Assembly (NCBI RefSeq): GCF_014639535.1
Contig: NZ_BMGA01000008.1
Span: forward strand, 169,351-233,350
DNA from: Flavobacterium palustre
GTDB lineage: Bacteria; Bacteroidota; Bacteroidia; Flavobacteriales; Flavobacteriaceae
Reading direction: 5' to 3'
Length of the DNA stretch: 64,000 nucleotides
In this document: in pieces, positions 27,141 through 34,836 of the stretch
Position numbering within the stretch: the stretch's first letter is position 1
Layout of the letters: the number at the start of each line of letters is the position of its first letter
Made by a program: the position numbers and the translations under genes
Notes under the pieces: generated by a model
Told to the model about the DNA's origin: nothing
Seen by the model: only the letters and a program-made list of their open reading frames with translations
Database searches by the model: none

Positions 27141-27165
27141 AAGTATTAATACTTACGTAGATTTG
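27141..27165 (+). promoter_or_regulatory. nrtA promoter with overlapping palindromes
   Basis: TAGATTTG (27158-27165) matches the TAnnTTTG -7 box, but no TTG is found at the -33 position. Instead a perfect 14-bp palindrome AAGTATTAATACTT (27141-27154) abuts TACGTA (27154-27159), which overlaps the -7 box. The missing -33 and adjacent palindromes suggest a regulated, possibly activator-dependent promoter for the nitrate transporter operon. Confidence 0.55.
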
Positions 27166-27200
27166 CTTCATACAAAACATAAATAATTAAAATTGTAAAA

Positions 27201-28436
27201 ATGGAAAAATCAACTCAAAAAACAGCAAAGTTCTTTTCAAGAGTCTTATTAGCGGCTATAGTAACCGTGTTTTCTTTATCTGCAATGAAAACAAACGCGC
27301 AGGGTGGAGAACCAATAAAATTAGGATTTATTCCTTTAACGGATTGTTCGCCTATTGTAATGGCTAAAGAATTAGGTTTATTTAAAAAATATGGTGTGAA
27401 TGTGGTAGTAACAAAAGAGTCTTCATGGGCTAATGTTAGAGATAAAATATTGACAGGAGAATTAGACGGAGCACACTGTTTGTATTCGATGCCTTTTTCA
27501 GTTTATACAGGAGTAGGAGGTAAGGCCGGATCAGAAATGAAAATTGCTATGATGCTTAACTCAAACGGACAGGCTATTACATTATCAAATGATTTTTGCG
27601 GAAAGGTAGGATTTAAAGATATGGCTAAAGTGGCACCGGTAGTAGCAGCTAAGTTAAAAGCTGAAAAAGAAGTGACTTTTGCGATGACTTTTCCAGGAGG
27701 AACACATGATTTGTGGCTTCGTAACTGGTTAGCTTCAGCCGGAGTAAATCAAAAAACATCTAAAATTATTACTATCCCGCCTCCGCAAATGGTGGCTAAT
27801 ATGAAAGTGGGTAACATGGATGGATTCTGTGTTGGTGAGCCGTGGGGAGGAGTTGCTGCTATGCAGGGAATTGGATTTACACAAATTGCTACTCAGGACA
27901 TCTGGAAAGATCATCCGGAAAAAGCATTGGTAGTAAATAAAGATTTTAGTGCTAAAAGAAGAGAGGATCTTAAAAAAGTAATGAAAGCAGTAATGGAAGC
28001 TTGTATTTGGCTGGATGTTCCTGCAAATCGTAAAAAAACAGCTGACATTATTGGAAAAGCTCCTTATGTAAATGCTAACAATGATGTTATCCAAGATCGT
28101 TTAAATGGAGAATACAACTTGGGTTGTAAGCTGGGACAAAAAATCTACAAAGGAGACCAAATGGTTTTTCATAAAGGAGGGATGGTTAATTTTCCCCGTA
28201 AATCACATGCTATTTGGGCAATGGCACAGTTTGTTAGATTTGGATATTTGAAAGAAGCGCCAAATTACAAAGCGATAGCCGATAAATTAATTCTACAGGA
28301 TTTGTACAAAGAAGTAGCGGCAAGTATGAAAGTAAAAGTACCTGCAGATGATATGAAACCATTTTCACTTACAATGGATAAAACGGTTTTTAATCCTTTA
28401 AATCCGGCAGCTTATCTTAAAGTAGTTAAAAAATAA
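27201..28436 (+). CDS. nrtA: Nitrate ABC transporter substrate-binding protein (NrtA-like)
   Basis: A 411-residue exported binding protein; signal peptide cut after MKTNAQ. The mature part begins PIKLGFIPLTDCSPIVMAKELGLFKKYG, the standard opening of the NrtA/CmpA/SsuA group. The regions GAHCLYSMPFSVYTG and TFPGGTHDLWLRNWLASAG and NMDGFCVGEPWGG are characteristic of the nitrate/bicarbonate subgroup. It should capture nitrate (possibly nitrite) in the periplasm and pass it to the permease. First gene of the plus-strand operon, divergent from nasA. Absence of a lipobox implies a soluble periplasmic protein. Confidence 0.92.
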   Translation: MEKSTQKTAKFFSRVLLAAIVTVFSLSAMKTNAQGGEPIKLGFIPLTDCSPIVMAKELGLFKKYGVNVVVTKESSWANVRDKILTGELDGAHCLYSMPFSVYTGVGGKAGSEMKIAMMLNSNGQAITLSNDFCGKVGFKDMAKVAPVVAAKLKAEKEVTFAMTFPGGTHDLWLRNWLASAGVNQKTSKIITIPPPQMVANMKVGNMDGFCVGEPWGGVAAMQGIGFTQIATQDIWKDHPEKALVVNKDFSAKRREDLKKVMKAVMEACIWLDVPANRKKTADIIGKAPYVNANNDVIQDRLNGEYNLGCKLGQKIYKGDQMVFHKGGMVNFPRKSHAIWAMAQFVRFGYLKEAPNYKAIADKLILQDLYKEVAASMKVKVPADDMKPFSLTMDKTVFNPLNPAAYLKVVKK

Positions 28437-28452
28437 AAAAAGCATAGTCAAT

Positions 28453-28476
28453 CATCCCTCTTGAAAGGGAGGGATG
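28453..28476 (+). other. Intercistronic hairpin nrtA-nrtB
   Basis: CATCCCTC (28453-28460) pairs with GAGGGATG (28469-28476) around an 8-nt loop, 16 bp after nrtA. It is not followed by a clear T run. Such hairpins after a binding-protein gene often protect its mRNA and raise its dose over the membrane components; that role is inferred. Confidence 0.5.
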
Positions 28477-28554
28477 TTTGATAAAAAAAAGTACACATAA
28501 TAAAACAAAGCAAAAAAAGCATTACAAGGAAGTTAAACTAAAAAAGATTGAATT

Positions 28555-29442
28555 ATGTCAGAAAGAGAAATAGTAGCAGTAGGAACTTATGAGGAGGTAA
28601 AAGCAGCTTCGGTAGCCACTTCTCAGAGTAAAGAAGGCAAAAACGAAAAATTAAGTTTATTAACTGAAAAACTTATAGAAAAATCAAAATCAGGTTTTTT
28701 GGCCGCATTAGGATTAATTATATTTGGAGGCGTTTGGGAATTAGTAAGTAGTTTAACTACAGGTGCTTTACCTACTCCAATCGCAACATTAACGGTTTTA
28801 TATGAAATGATTAGCGATCCTTTTTATGATTACGGTCCTAACGACAAAGGAATCGGATTGCAATTATTTAACTCTATAAAAACCGTATTATTAGGTTTCT
28901 TTTTAGGCTCATTGGTAGCTATTCCTGTAGGGATATTAATGGGAGCAAGTACTGTTTGTAAACAACTTTTTTACCCTATTGTACAACTTTTAAAGCCGGT
29001 TTCACCGTTAGCCTGGTTTCCTATTGGGTTAGTTGTATTCAAAGACACCGGATTAGCAACAATTTTTATTGTATTTATTACGTCATTATGGTCAACATTA
29101 ATTAATACTTCTTTTGGTATTGCTTCTTTACCACAGGATCATAAAAATGTTGCCAAAGCATTTGGATTTTCTAAAATGAGATACCTGACAAAAATTTTAA
29201 TACCGTTTAGTTTACCTCATATTATTACCGGTTTACGTTTGAGTATTAGTGTGGCCTGGTTGGTAATTGTTGCAGGTGAAATGTTATCCGGAGGAGCCGG
29301 TATTGGATTTTTTGTATGGGACAGTTGGAATGCACTAAGTCTTGAAAAAGTAATATCAGCCATTATTATCATTGGTATAGTGGGATTACTTTTTGACAAA
29401 TTATTTACTTACATAGAAAACAAAGTGGCTTACAAAGCTTAA
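28555..29442 (+). CDS. nrtB: Nitrate ABC transporter permease
   Basis: A 295-residue inner-membrane permease of the NrtB/SsuC/TauC group, with about six hydrophobic segments after a polar ~60-residue N terminus. The EAA-type loop that contacts the ATPase is visible as LPQDHKNVAKAFGFSKMRYLTKILIPFSLPHI. GGAGIGFFVWDSWNALSLEKV is typical of the nitrate subgroup. Located between the binding protein and ATPase genes. Confidence 0.92.
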   Translation: MSEREIVAVGTYEEVKAASVATSQSKEGKNEKLSLLTEKLIEKSKSGFLAALGLIIFGGVWELVSSLTTGALPTPIATLTVLYEMISDPFYDYGPNDKGIGLQLFNSIKTVLLGFFLGSLVAIPVGILMGASTVCKQLFYPIVQLLKPVSPLAWFPIGLVVFKDTGLATIFIVFITSLWSTLINTSFGIASLPQDHKNVAKAFGFSKMRYLTKILIPFSLPHIITGLRLSISVAWLVIVAGEMLSGGAGIGFFVWDSWNALSLEKVISAIIIIGIVGLLFDKLFTYIENKVAYKA

Positions 29443-29545
29443 GGAAAGGCGCTAAGGTTCTGAGTAGTTAAGATACTAAGTCTGAAAATCAGAGCCAAAA
29501 TCTAAAATCTAATATCAAAAGTCTACAATCTAAAATCGAAATATC

Positions 29546-30352
29546 ATGAGTTATTTAGAAATCAAAGATTTGGAAATTTCGTTTCCAACACCAAAAGGGA
29601 AATATACAGCCGTAAGAGATATTAATTTATCAATTAAAAAAGGCGAAATCATATCAATTATTGGACATTCCGGTTGTGGAAAATCCACCATCTTAAATGC
29701 TATTGCGGGAATGTTGACACCATCAGCCGGTTCGGTAGTATTAAACAATCAAAATATTAAAGGACCGGGACCTGATCGAGGAATTGTTTTTCAAAACTAC
29801 TCTCTTTTACCTTGGTTAACTGTTTATCAAAACATTTATCAGGTAGTGGATTCAGTTATGGAAGGTACTGCTTCTGAAAAACAGGACATTGTTGAAAAAA
29901 ACCTTAAAATGGTTAATTTATTCGAACATAAAGACAAGTTACCGGGACAGCTTTCAGGAGGAATGAAACAAAGAGTGGCTATTGCCCGTGCCTTTGCTAT
30001 TAATCCGGGAGTTTTATTAATGGACGAGCCTTTTGGAGCTTTGGACGCGTTGACTAAAGGTTCGATGCAATTAGAAGTTTTGAAATTGTGGAATTTGGAT
30101 AATCGTGAAAAAACCATTGTAATGATTACACACGATATTGAAGAAGCTTTGTTTTTATCAGACAGGATTATTGTTTTGAACAATGGCCCATCTTCAACGA
30201 TAAAAGAAATTGTTGAAGTGCATTTGCCAAGACCAAGAAACAAAATTGAAATTGTAAAAATGCCCGAATATATTGAGTTGAGAGATAAGTTATTACACTT
30301 ATTAACAGATCATTTCTCAATTGAAGACATGGGAATGAAATATAAAAATTAG
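29546..30352 (+). CDS. nrtD: Nitrate ABC transporter ATPase
   Basis: A 268-residue ABC ATPase. Walker A is GHSGCGKST (near 39-47), the Q-loop lies in IVFQNYSLLPWLTVYQN, the signature is LSGGMKQRVAIARA, Walker B is VLLMDEPFGALDAL, and the switch His is in MITHDIEEALFLSDR. The length and lack of a C-terminal binding-protein domain match NrtD rather than the fused NrtC. The spacer before it (29443-29545) consists of TCTAAAATC-type and GGCGCTAAGGTTCTGAG-type short repeats common in Flavobacterium spacers. Confidence 0.92.
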   Translation: MSYLEIKDLEISFPTPKGKYTAVRDINLSIKKGEIISIIGHSGCGKSTILNAIAGMLTPSAGSVVLNNQNIKGPGPDRGIVFQNYSLLPWLTVYQNIYQVVDSVMEGTASEKQDIVEKNLKMVNLFEHKDKLPGQLSGGMKQRVAIARAFAINPGVLLMDEPFGALDALTKGSMQLEVLKLWNLDNREKTIVMITHDIEEALFLSDRIIVLNNGPSSTIKEIVEVHLPRPRNKIEIVKMPEYIELRDKLLHLLTDHFSIEDMGMKYKN

Positions 30353-30376
30353 TTTAATTTGTTTTGTTTGTTTTTT

Positions 30377-30410
30377 AATCCCTATTGTGGTCCTGACAAT
30401 AGGGATTTTT
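30377..30410 (+). terminator. Terminator after the nitrate transporter operon
   Basis: A perfect 12-bp stem (AATCCCTATTGT at 30377-30388, complement at 30396-30407) with a 7-nt loop and following T run. It separates the transporter genes from the chlorite dismutase gene, which therefore has its own promoter or depends on read-through. Confidence 0.85.
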
Positions 30411-30455
30411 CAATAGTATCGATTAGTTTTTAATGTGTAATTAAAATGATGTTAA

Positions 30456-31004
30456 ATGAATAATACCGTTTTTGATTTTGTTGGCGGAACAACAGGAGAC
30501 TGGAAAGTGATAAAAGTAGCCACCTTAAGAGGGGATGATTTGCCCGAGATAACTCATATTAATAAGGTTGTAAGTTCTCTTGCTCATAATAATAGTGGAA
30601 TTTGGACTCTAAAAGGTGTAATTAGTAATTTGAGATACACCGAAAAAGCCGAAAAAGAACAATTAATAGCTATTCAGGAAGATTTAGGCCGACCATTAGC
30701 TACTCATGCCGCATTTATTCCGTTGCGAAAATCGGCTGAGTGGTGGAATCTCGCTCAGGATGAAAGAAGAAAAATCATGGAAGAAAGTTCCAGGCATACC
30801 CATACCGGACTTCAATATTTACCTGCCATTGCCCGAAAATTATTCCATAGTCGGGATATAGGTGAAGTGTTTGATTTTTTAACCTGGTTCGAATTTGCTC
30901 CTTCTGATGAAGAAGCTTTTGAGGAACTATTGTATAAACTTCGAAAAACAGAAGAATGGAATTATGTGGAAAGGGAAGTAGATATTCGACTAATTAAAGT
31001 TTAA
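30456..31004 (+). CDS. cld: Chlorite dismutase, short (lineage II) type
   Basis: Heme enzyme that turns chlorite into chloride and O2. At 182 residues it has the length of the short, dimeric lineage-II enzymes such as that of Nitrobacter winogradskyi (~183). Conserved stretches are LGRPLATHAAFIPLRKSAEWW, ERRKIMEESSRHTHTGLQYL and the end EEWNYVEREVDIRLIKV. The proximal heme ligand is His114 and the distal catalytic arginine, which separates true chlorite dismutases from the HemQ relatives, is Arg127; both fall at the numbers I recall for the Nitrobacter enzyme. No signal peptide: cytoplasmic. Its place beside nitrate uptake and reduction fits detoxifying chlorite formed when nitrate reductase acts on chlorate. 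Its last 181 bp are duplicated at 32917-33097. Confidence 0.93.
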   Translation: MNNTVFDFVGGTTGDWKVIKVATLRGDDLPEITHINKVVSSLAHNNSGIWTLKGVISNLRYTEKAEKEQLIAIQEDLGRPLATHAAFIPLRKSAEWWNLAQDERRKIMEESSRHTHTGLQYLPAIARKLFHSRDIGEVFDFLTWFEFAPSDEEAFEELLYKLRKTEEWNYVEREVDIRLIKV

Positions 31005-31008
31005 ATGT

Positions 31009-31518
31009 TTATAGCCAATATTTTGGGTATTTCCTGTAAGGGCTGATATTATTAAACAATAAAGCGATAATCGTTATAATCACAGAACCAGATAAAACAG
31101 GGTTTAATAAAAAATCCCAATGACAAGCACCTAATATAACAACTAAAGGGTCCGCACCTGCAGGTGGATGTGTTGTTTTGGTCAGTTGCATTGTTCCTAT
31201 AGCTAATCCAACACCTAAAGCAAGCGTGTACCATTGGTTGCCAAATAAGAAAAAGCAGCAAAGCCCTATGAATGTAGAAATCAAGTGTCCGCCAATGATA
31301 TTTCGGGGTTGTGCTAAAGGGCTATCGGGCACACCAAAAGCCAGTACGCAGGTAGCTCCAAATGGTGCCATAATAAAAGGCATCTGGAGATTCTTTGTAA
31401 GAAAAGCTAGTATTGTAATCGCTATAAAGCCACCGAGTGCTGAATAAACTGAAAATTTAACTGTTACTGGTTTAGGGCTTGTATCAGCAGTTTTAAATTT
31501 GATAATGTAATTTTTCAT
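31009..31518 (-). CDS. HPP-family integral membrane protein (nitrite transporter-like)
   Basis: A 169-residue membrane protein with four to five hydrophobic segments and the family's signature His-Pro-Pro in TKTTHPPAGADPLVVIL, plus APFGATCVLAFGVPDSPLAQPRN. HPP proteins of cyanobacteria and chloroplasts have been shown to move nitrite, so a nitrite transport role in this nitrate cluster is a reasonable inference. It converges on cld: the two stop codons are separated by only 4 bp, with no terminator between them. Confidence 0.85.
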   Translation of the reverse strand: MKNYIIKFKTADTSPKPVTVKFSVYSALGGFIAITILAFLTKNLQMPFIMAPFGATCVLAFGVPDSPLAQPRNIIGGHLISTFIGLCCFFLFGNQWYTLALGVGLAIGTMQLTKTTHPPAGADPLVVILGACHWDFLLNPVLSGSVIITIIALLFNNISPYRKYPKYWL

Positions 31519-31667
31519 TTTACTGGAATTGATTTTTTTAGTTCCTTTTTAATTGTATGTTTTGAGATACTCCCTGTTTTGGTAACAAACCTCTTTTTTT
31601 TAGTTTATAGAGGTTTGTTTGTGTTTTTAAGTTGCACAATATTAATATATTACAACTGCCTTCTGTT

Positions 31668-32078
31668 TTATAAATATCTTTCAGACTCATTTATTTCTAA
31701 GTCATTTATATTTGCATATCTTTTCTTCATCAAGCCATTTTCATCAAACTCCCAGTTTTCATTTCCATAAGCTCTAAACCATTTTCCATCTTTGGTTTGA
31801 TACTCATATTCAAATCTGACAGCGATTCTATTTTCTGAATGCGACCAATACTCTTTTTTGAGTTTGTAATTCAATTCTCTTTTCCATTTGTCGGTTAAGA
31901 ATTTTACAATTTCTTCTCTTCCATTGACAAAAGTACTTCGATTTCTCCATTCGCTGTCAATGGTATAGGCTAATGAAACTTTCTCTGGGTTTTGTGAGTT
32001 CCAGGCATCTTCAGCCATTTGAATTTTCTGCTTTGCGGTTTCCAACGTAAAAGGAGGAAGTGGGTGTTTCTGTTCCAT
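31668..32078 (-). CDS. DUF1348 / SnoaL-like (NTF2-fold) protein
   Basis: A 136-residue protein matching the DUF1348 family nearly end to end: [56 protein letters not shown] and [17 protein letters not shown]. The fold is NTF2-like with a cone-shaped pocket; no reaction is established. It is 12 bp downstream of the tetR-type gene, a pairing seen in other bacteria, so it is probably that regulator's target. Confidence 0.87.
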   Translation of the reverse strand: MEQKHPLPPFTLETAKQKIQMAEDAWNSQNPEKVSLAYTIDSEWRNRSTFVNGREEIVKFLTDKWKRELNYKLKKEYWSHSENRIAVRFEYEYQTKDGKWFRAYGNENWEFDENGLMKKRYANINDLEINESERYL

Positions 32079-32090
32079 TTTGTTATTAAT

Positions 32091-32636
32091 TTAAATTATA
32101 CTTTTTACTATTGCTATTGATTTGTTTACAATTTCGTTTGACTGAAACAATTGACTTTCTATAATAGAACCTTCAAATAGAATATAAATATGTGTCGCCA
32201 ATAATTCATCCTTTATTAGCTGATTAAAGAATACTCTCAAATCATTTTTGTGTGATTGAATTACTCTAAGAATACTTTCTTGTTCTTTTGATATTTCGGA
32301 TAAAATATTAAGAAAACTGCAACCTCTGAAATTTTCTCTCTCGTTCATTTGTATGATAAAGTCAAATGCACTTACAATTTTTTCTTTTTGTTTTTTTGAT
32401 TTTGAAGTGAAATCTACAAGCTTACTAAACCAATATTCATGTCTTCTATTTAGAAACTCAATACATAAGTCATCCTTAGATTTAAAATGCTGGTAAAAGC
32501 TGGCTTTCGCAACATTAGCCTCACTTATAATTTGGTTAATTCCGGTACTGTTGTAACCTTGTTGATGAAATAAAACAGAAGCTTTTTCTAGTATTCTTTC
32601 TCTTGGTGCACTCATCAGTTCTTTATTTTTTATCAA
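32091..32636 (-). CDS. TetR/AcrR-family transcriptional regulator
   Basis: A 181-residue regulator. The N-terminal helix-turn-helix reads RERILEKASVLFHQQGYNSTGINQIISEANVAKASFYQHFKSKDDL, typical for TetR proteins; the rest is the ligand-binding helical domain. The start could instead be Met8 (MSAPRE). A 14-bp palindrome 21 bp upstream of the ATG is the likely operator, implying autoregulation together with the DUF1348 gene. Confidence 0.92.
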   Translation of the reverse strand: MIKNKELMSAPRERILEKASVLFHQQGYNSTGINQIISEANVAKASFYQHFKSKDDLCIEFLNRRHEYWFSKLVDFTSKSKKQKEKIVSAFDFIIQMNERENFRGCSFLNILSEISKEQESILRVIQSHKNDLRVFFNQLIKDELLATHIYILFEGSIIESQLFQSNEIVNKSIAIVKSII

Positions 32637-32656
32637 ATGTATAAAAAATAAAACAT

Positions 32657-32670
32657 ACAGACAAGTCTGT
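32657..32670. promoter_or_regulatory. Probable TetR operator
   Basis: ACAGAC-AA-GTCTGT, a perfect 6-bp inverted repeat with 2-bp spacer, 21 bp before the tetR-type gene. Sites of the form AGAC-nn-GTCT are common for TetR proteins that repress their own operon. The stretch 32671-32916 beyond it shows nothing else I can name. Confidence 0.6.
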
Positions 32671-32916
32671 TCGTTTTTTTTGTTGATTTTTTTTTGAAAA
32701 GTTTTAAAAATCAGCTTTACAACGTCTAAAAAGTACTATTAATAGGAGGGAGAAGTAATCGTAAGCAATCTGTATTCGTATTTATTTTTTTTAAGAAAAG
32801 AAAAGATTGTAAATCAAATCTATTTAGGAATTGTTTTTATAAATGCAACGAATTATCATTCATTTAAGTAGTAGCCTATTGATAACGAGAAGCAATAAGA
32901 TTTAAGATACTTAGCA

Positions 32917-33097
32917 TGCCATTGCCCGAAAATTATTCCATAGTCGGGATATAGGTGAAGTTTTTGATTTTTTAACCTGGTTCGAATTTGCACCTTCTGA
33001 TGAAGAAGCTTTTGAGGAATTATTGTATAAACTTAGAAAAACTGAAGAATGGAATTATGTGGAAAAGGAAGTAGATATTCGATTAATTAAAGTTTAA
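32917..33097 (+). pseudogene. 3' fragment of a second chlorite dismutase gene
   Basis: These 181 bp match the end of cld (30824-31004) at all but seven positions and in frame to the stop codon. Six of the seven differences are silent; the other is Arg to Lys (VEREV to VEKEV). The match starts abruptly at TGCC and ends at the stop codon. No start codon or upstream part exists, so it is a remnant. The mostly silent differences indicate that both copies evolved as functional genes before one was cut, which points to recombination with DNA from a related strain rather than a fresh local duplication. Confidence 0.9.
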
Positions 33098-33140
33098 TTT
33101 TTAATTCCACTCTTCCAGCTTCTAACTTCCGGCTCCCAAC

Positions 33141-33596
33141 TTACTTCGTTCTGACAGCTTTAGGAACTAATAATTCATATTCTCCACCATTTCGAAGAAC
33201 ATCTCTTACGATGCTGGAACTGATGTATGAAGTGCTGGCTGCGGTTAATAAAAATACAGTTTCTATTTTTGACAGCTCCCTGTTGGTGTGTGCTATGGCT
33301 TTTTCGAATTCAAAGTCGGCAGGATTGCGCAAACCGCGAAGAATAAAATTAGCGTTGATTTTTTTGCACAAATCAATGGTTAAGCCTTCATAAGTAATAA
33401 CAGAAATCTTTGGTTCGTCTTTAAAAGTTTCTTCAATAAAACGTTTTCTTTCTTCCAGAGGAAACATGTATTTTTTTTCGGCATTCACCCCGATAGCAAT
33501 AACAATTTCATCAAAAAGCGGAATTCCTCTTTTGATAATGTCTTCATGACCTAAGGTAATTGGGTCGAATGACCCCGGAAATATGGCTTTTCTCAT
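33141..33596 (-). CDS. coaD: Phosphopantetheine adenylyltransferase
   Basis: Cytoplasmic nucleotidyltransferase of coenzyme A synthesis (151 residues). IFPGSFDPITLGHEDII at the N terminus contains the T/HxGH-type nucleotide motif (TLGH, His17), and TAASTSYISSSIVRDVLRNGGE near the end contains the ISSS loop typical of CoaD. The 44 bp after its stop codon hold a short CTTCTAACTTCC-type repeat and then the cld fragment. Confidence 0.96.
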   Translation of the reverse strand: MRKAIFPGSFDPITLGHEDIIKRGIPLFDEIVIAIGVNAEKKYMFPLEERKRFIEETFKDEPKISVITYEGLTIDLCKKINANFILRGLRNPADFEFEKAIAHTNRELSKIETVFLLTAASTSYISSSIVRDVLRNGGEYELLVPKAVRTK

Positions 33597-33681
33597 GTTA
33601 GAGTATTTAAGATTCTGAGCTGCTAAGTTACAAAGATTTTCAGGAGTAAGTTTCTTGTTTTGTAACTTCAGTTTTCTAGAT

Positions 33682-33722
33682 AAAAAAAACAGGACAAAAG
33701 ATTGTTTAATCTCTTTTCCTGT
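33682..33722 (-). terminator. Terminator of the GH43-transporter operon
   Basis: An imperfect 15-bp stem (33689-33703 with 33708-33722, two mismatches) and a 4-nt loop. On the minus strand it ends CCTGT followed by eight T's. It lies ~80 bp after the GH43 stop and before coaD. Confidence 0.8.
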
Positions 33723-33801
33723 CTTGTTTTTAAAACGAACTAAATCTCGAATTATTTTCTTTAAGATTTGGAGTGTTTTTACTATTAAGAGTGCTATACC
33801 A

Positions 33802-34821
33802 TTAATTTTTGTACGGGTTTAAAGGAACAATCGTACCATCTTCATTATAATTTATCTCGGCAACTTTTATTGACCTCAGATGGGTAACTCCTTCAGATAA
33901 GCTCGAGTCATGGTAAAATAAATACCATTTACCTTTGTATTCACATATAGAATGGTGTGTTGTCCAGCCAACTACAGGGTTTAAGATTCGTCCTTTGTAG
34001 GTAAATGGTCCGTAAGGATTGTCTCCAGTGGCATAGCAAATAAAATGTGTGTCTCCTGTTGAGTATGAAAAGTAATATTTTCCATTGTATTTATGCACCC
34101 AGGAGGCTTCAAAAAATCGGCGGTCATGATCTCCGGCCAATAAGGGTTTGCCGTTTTCATCCAGAATAAGGATTTCTTTAGGTTCTTCGGCAAATTGTTT
34201 CATATCCTCGGAAAGTTGGGCAACAATAGGGCCTAAAGCTTTTTTATCAGCATGAGGTTCTTCATTTATTTCTGAATAAATATTGTTTCGGTATTTTTGA
34301 AGTTGGCCTCCCCATATGCCACCAAAATAGATGTAATATTTACCATCTTCATCTTCAAAAATGGCTGGGTCAATGCTATAACTTCCTGCAATTGCTTCCG
34401 GTTCAGGAATGAATGGGCCAATAGGAGAATCGCTTATGGCTACGCCTATTTTAAAAATACCGTCATGTGCTTTTGCCGGAAAATACAAATAGTATTTACC
34501 CTCTTTATGTGCAGCATCCGGAGCCCACATTTGTCTTTCAGCCCATGGCACGTCATCTACGTGTAAGGCTACTCCATTGTCTTTAGCTTCTGAATCAATA
34601 GAGTCCATTGAAATAACATGGTAATCTTCCATCCCAAAATGGTCTCCATTGTCATTAAAAGGAATTCCGGCATCAATATCATGTGAAGGATAAATGTAAA
34701 TTTTACCATCAAAAACATGAGCAGATGGATCGGCAGTATATATATGATTTATTAAGGGTTGTGAAATTGCTTTTTTATTTAATTCGGCAAAATCAATTTG
34801 TTCTATACTATTCTCAGGCAT
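33802..34821 (-). CDS. GH43 family beta-xylosidase / arabinofuranosidase
   Basis: A 339-residue five-bladed propeller glycosidase without a signal peptide, so cytoplasmic. Expected catalytic positions are visible: base Asp31 in YTADPSAHVFDGK, the pKa-modulating Asp in GSYSIDPAIFEDEDGKYYIY, and the acid Glu in RRFFEASWVHKYNGKYYFSYS. The sequence type suggests the GH43 subfamily 1 group (xylosidase/arabinofuranosidase). It lies 15 bp downstream of the oligosaccharide permease gene, which would supply xylo-oligosaccharides. I expect it to release xylose (and possibly arabinose). Confidence 0.9.
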   Translation of the reverse strand: MPENSIEQIDFAELNKKAISQPLINHIYTADPSAHVFDGKIYIYPSHDIDAGIPFNDNGDHFGMEDYHVISMDSIDSEAKDNGVALHVDDVPWAERQMWAPDAAHKEGKYYLYFPAKAHDGIFKIGVAISDSPIGPFIPEPEAIAGSYSIDPAIFEDEDGKYYIYFGGIWGGQLQKYRNNIYSEINEEPHADKKALGPIVAQLSEDMKQFAEEPKEILILDENGKPLLAGDHDRRFFEASWVHKYNGKYYFSYSTGDTHFICYATGDNPYGPFTYKGRILNPVVGWTTHHSICEYKGKWYLFYHDSSLSEGVTHLRSIKVAEINYNEDGTIVPLNPYKN

Positions 34822-34836
34822 AACTTATTGCATTAT

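Noticed and set aside
30824-33097. Insertion sequence with 181-bp terminal repeats
   Set aside because: The repeats are direct, coincide with a gene's 3' end, and no transposase or integrase lies between them.
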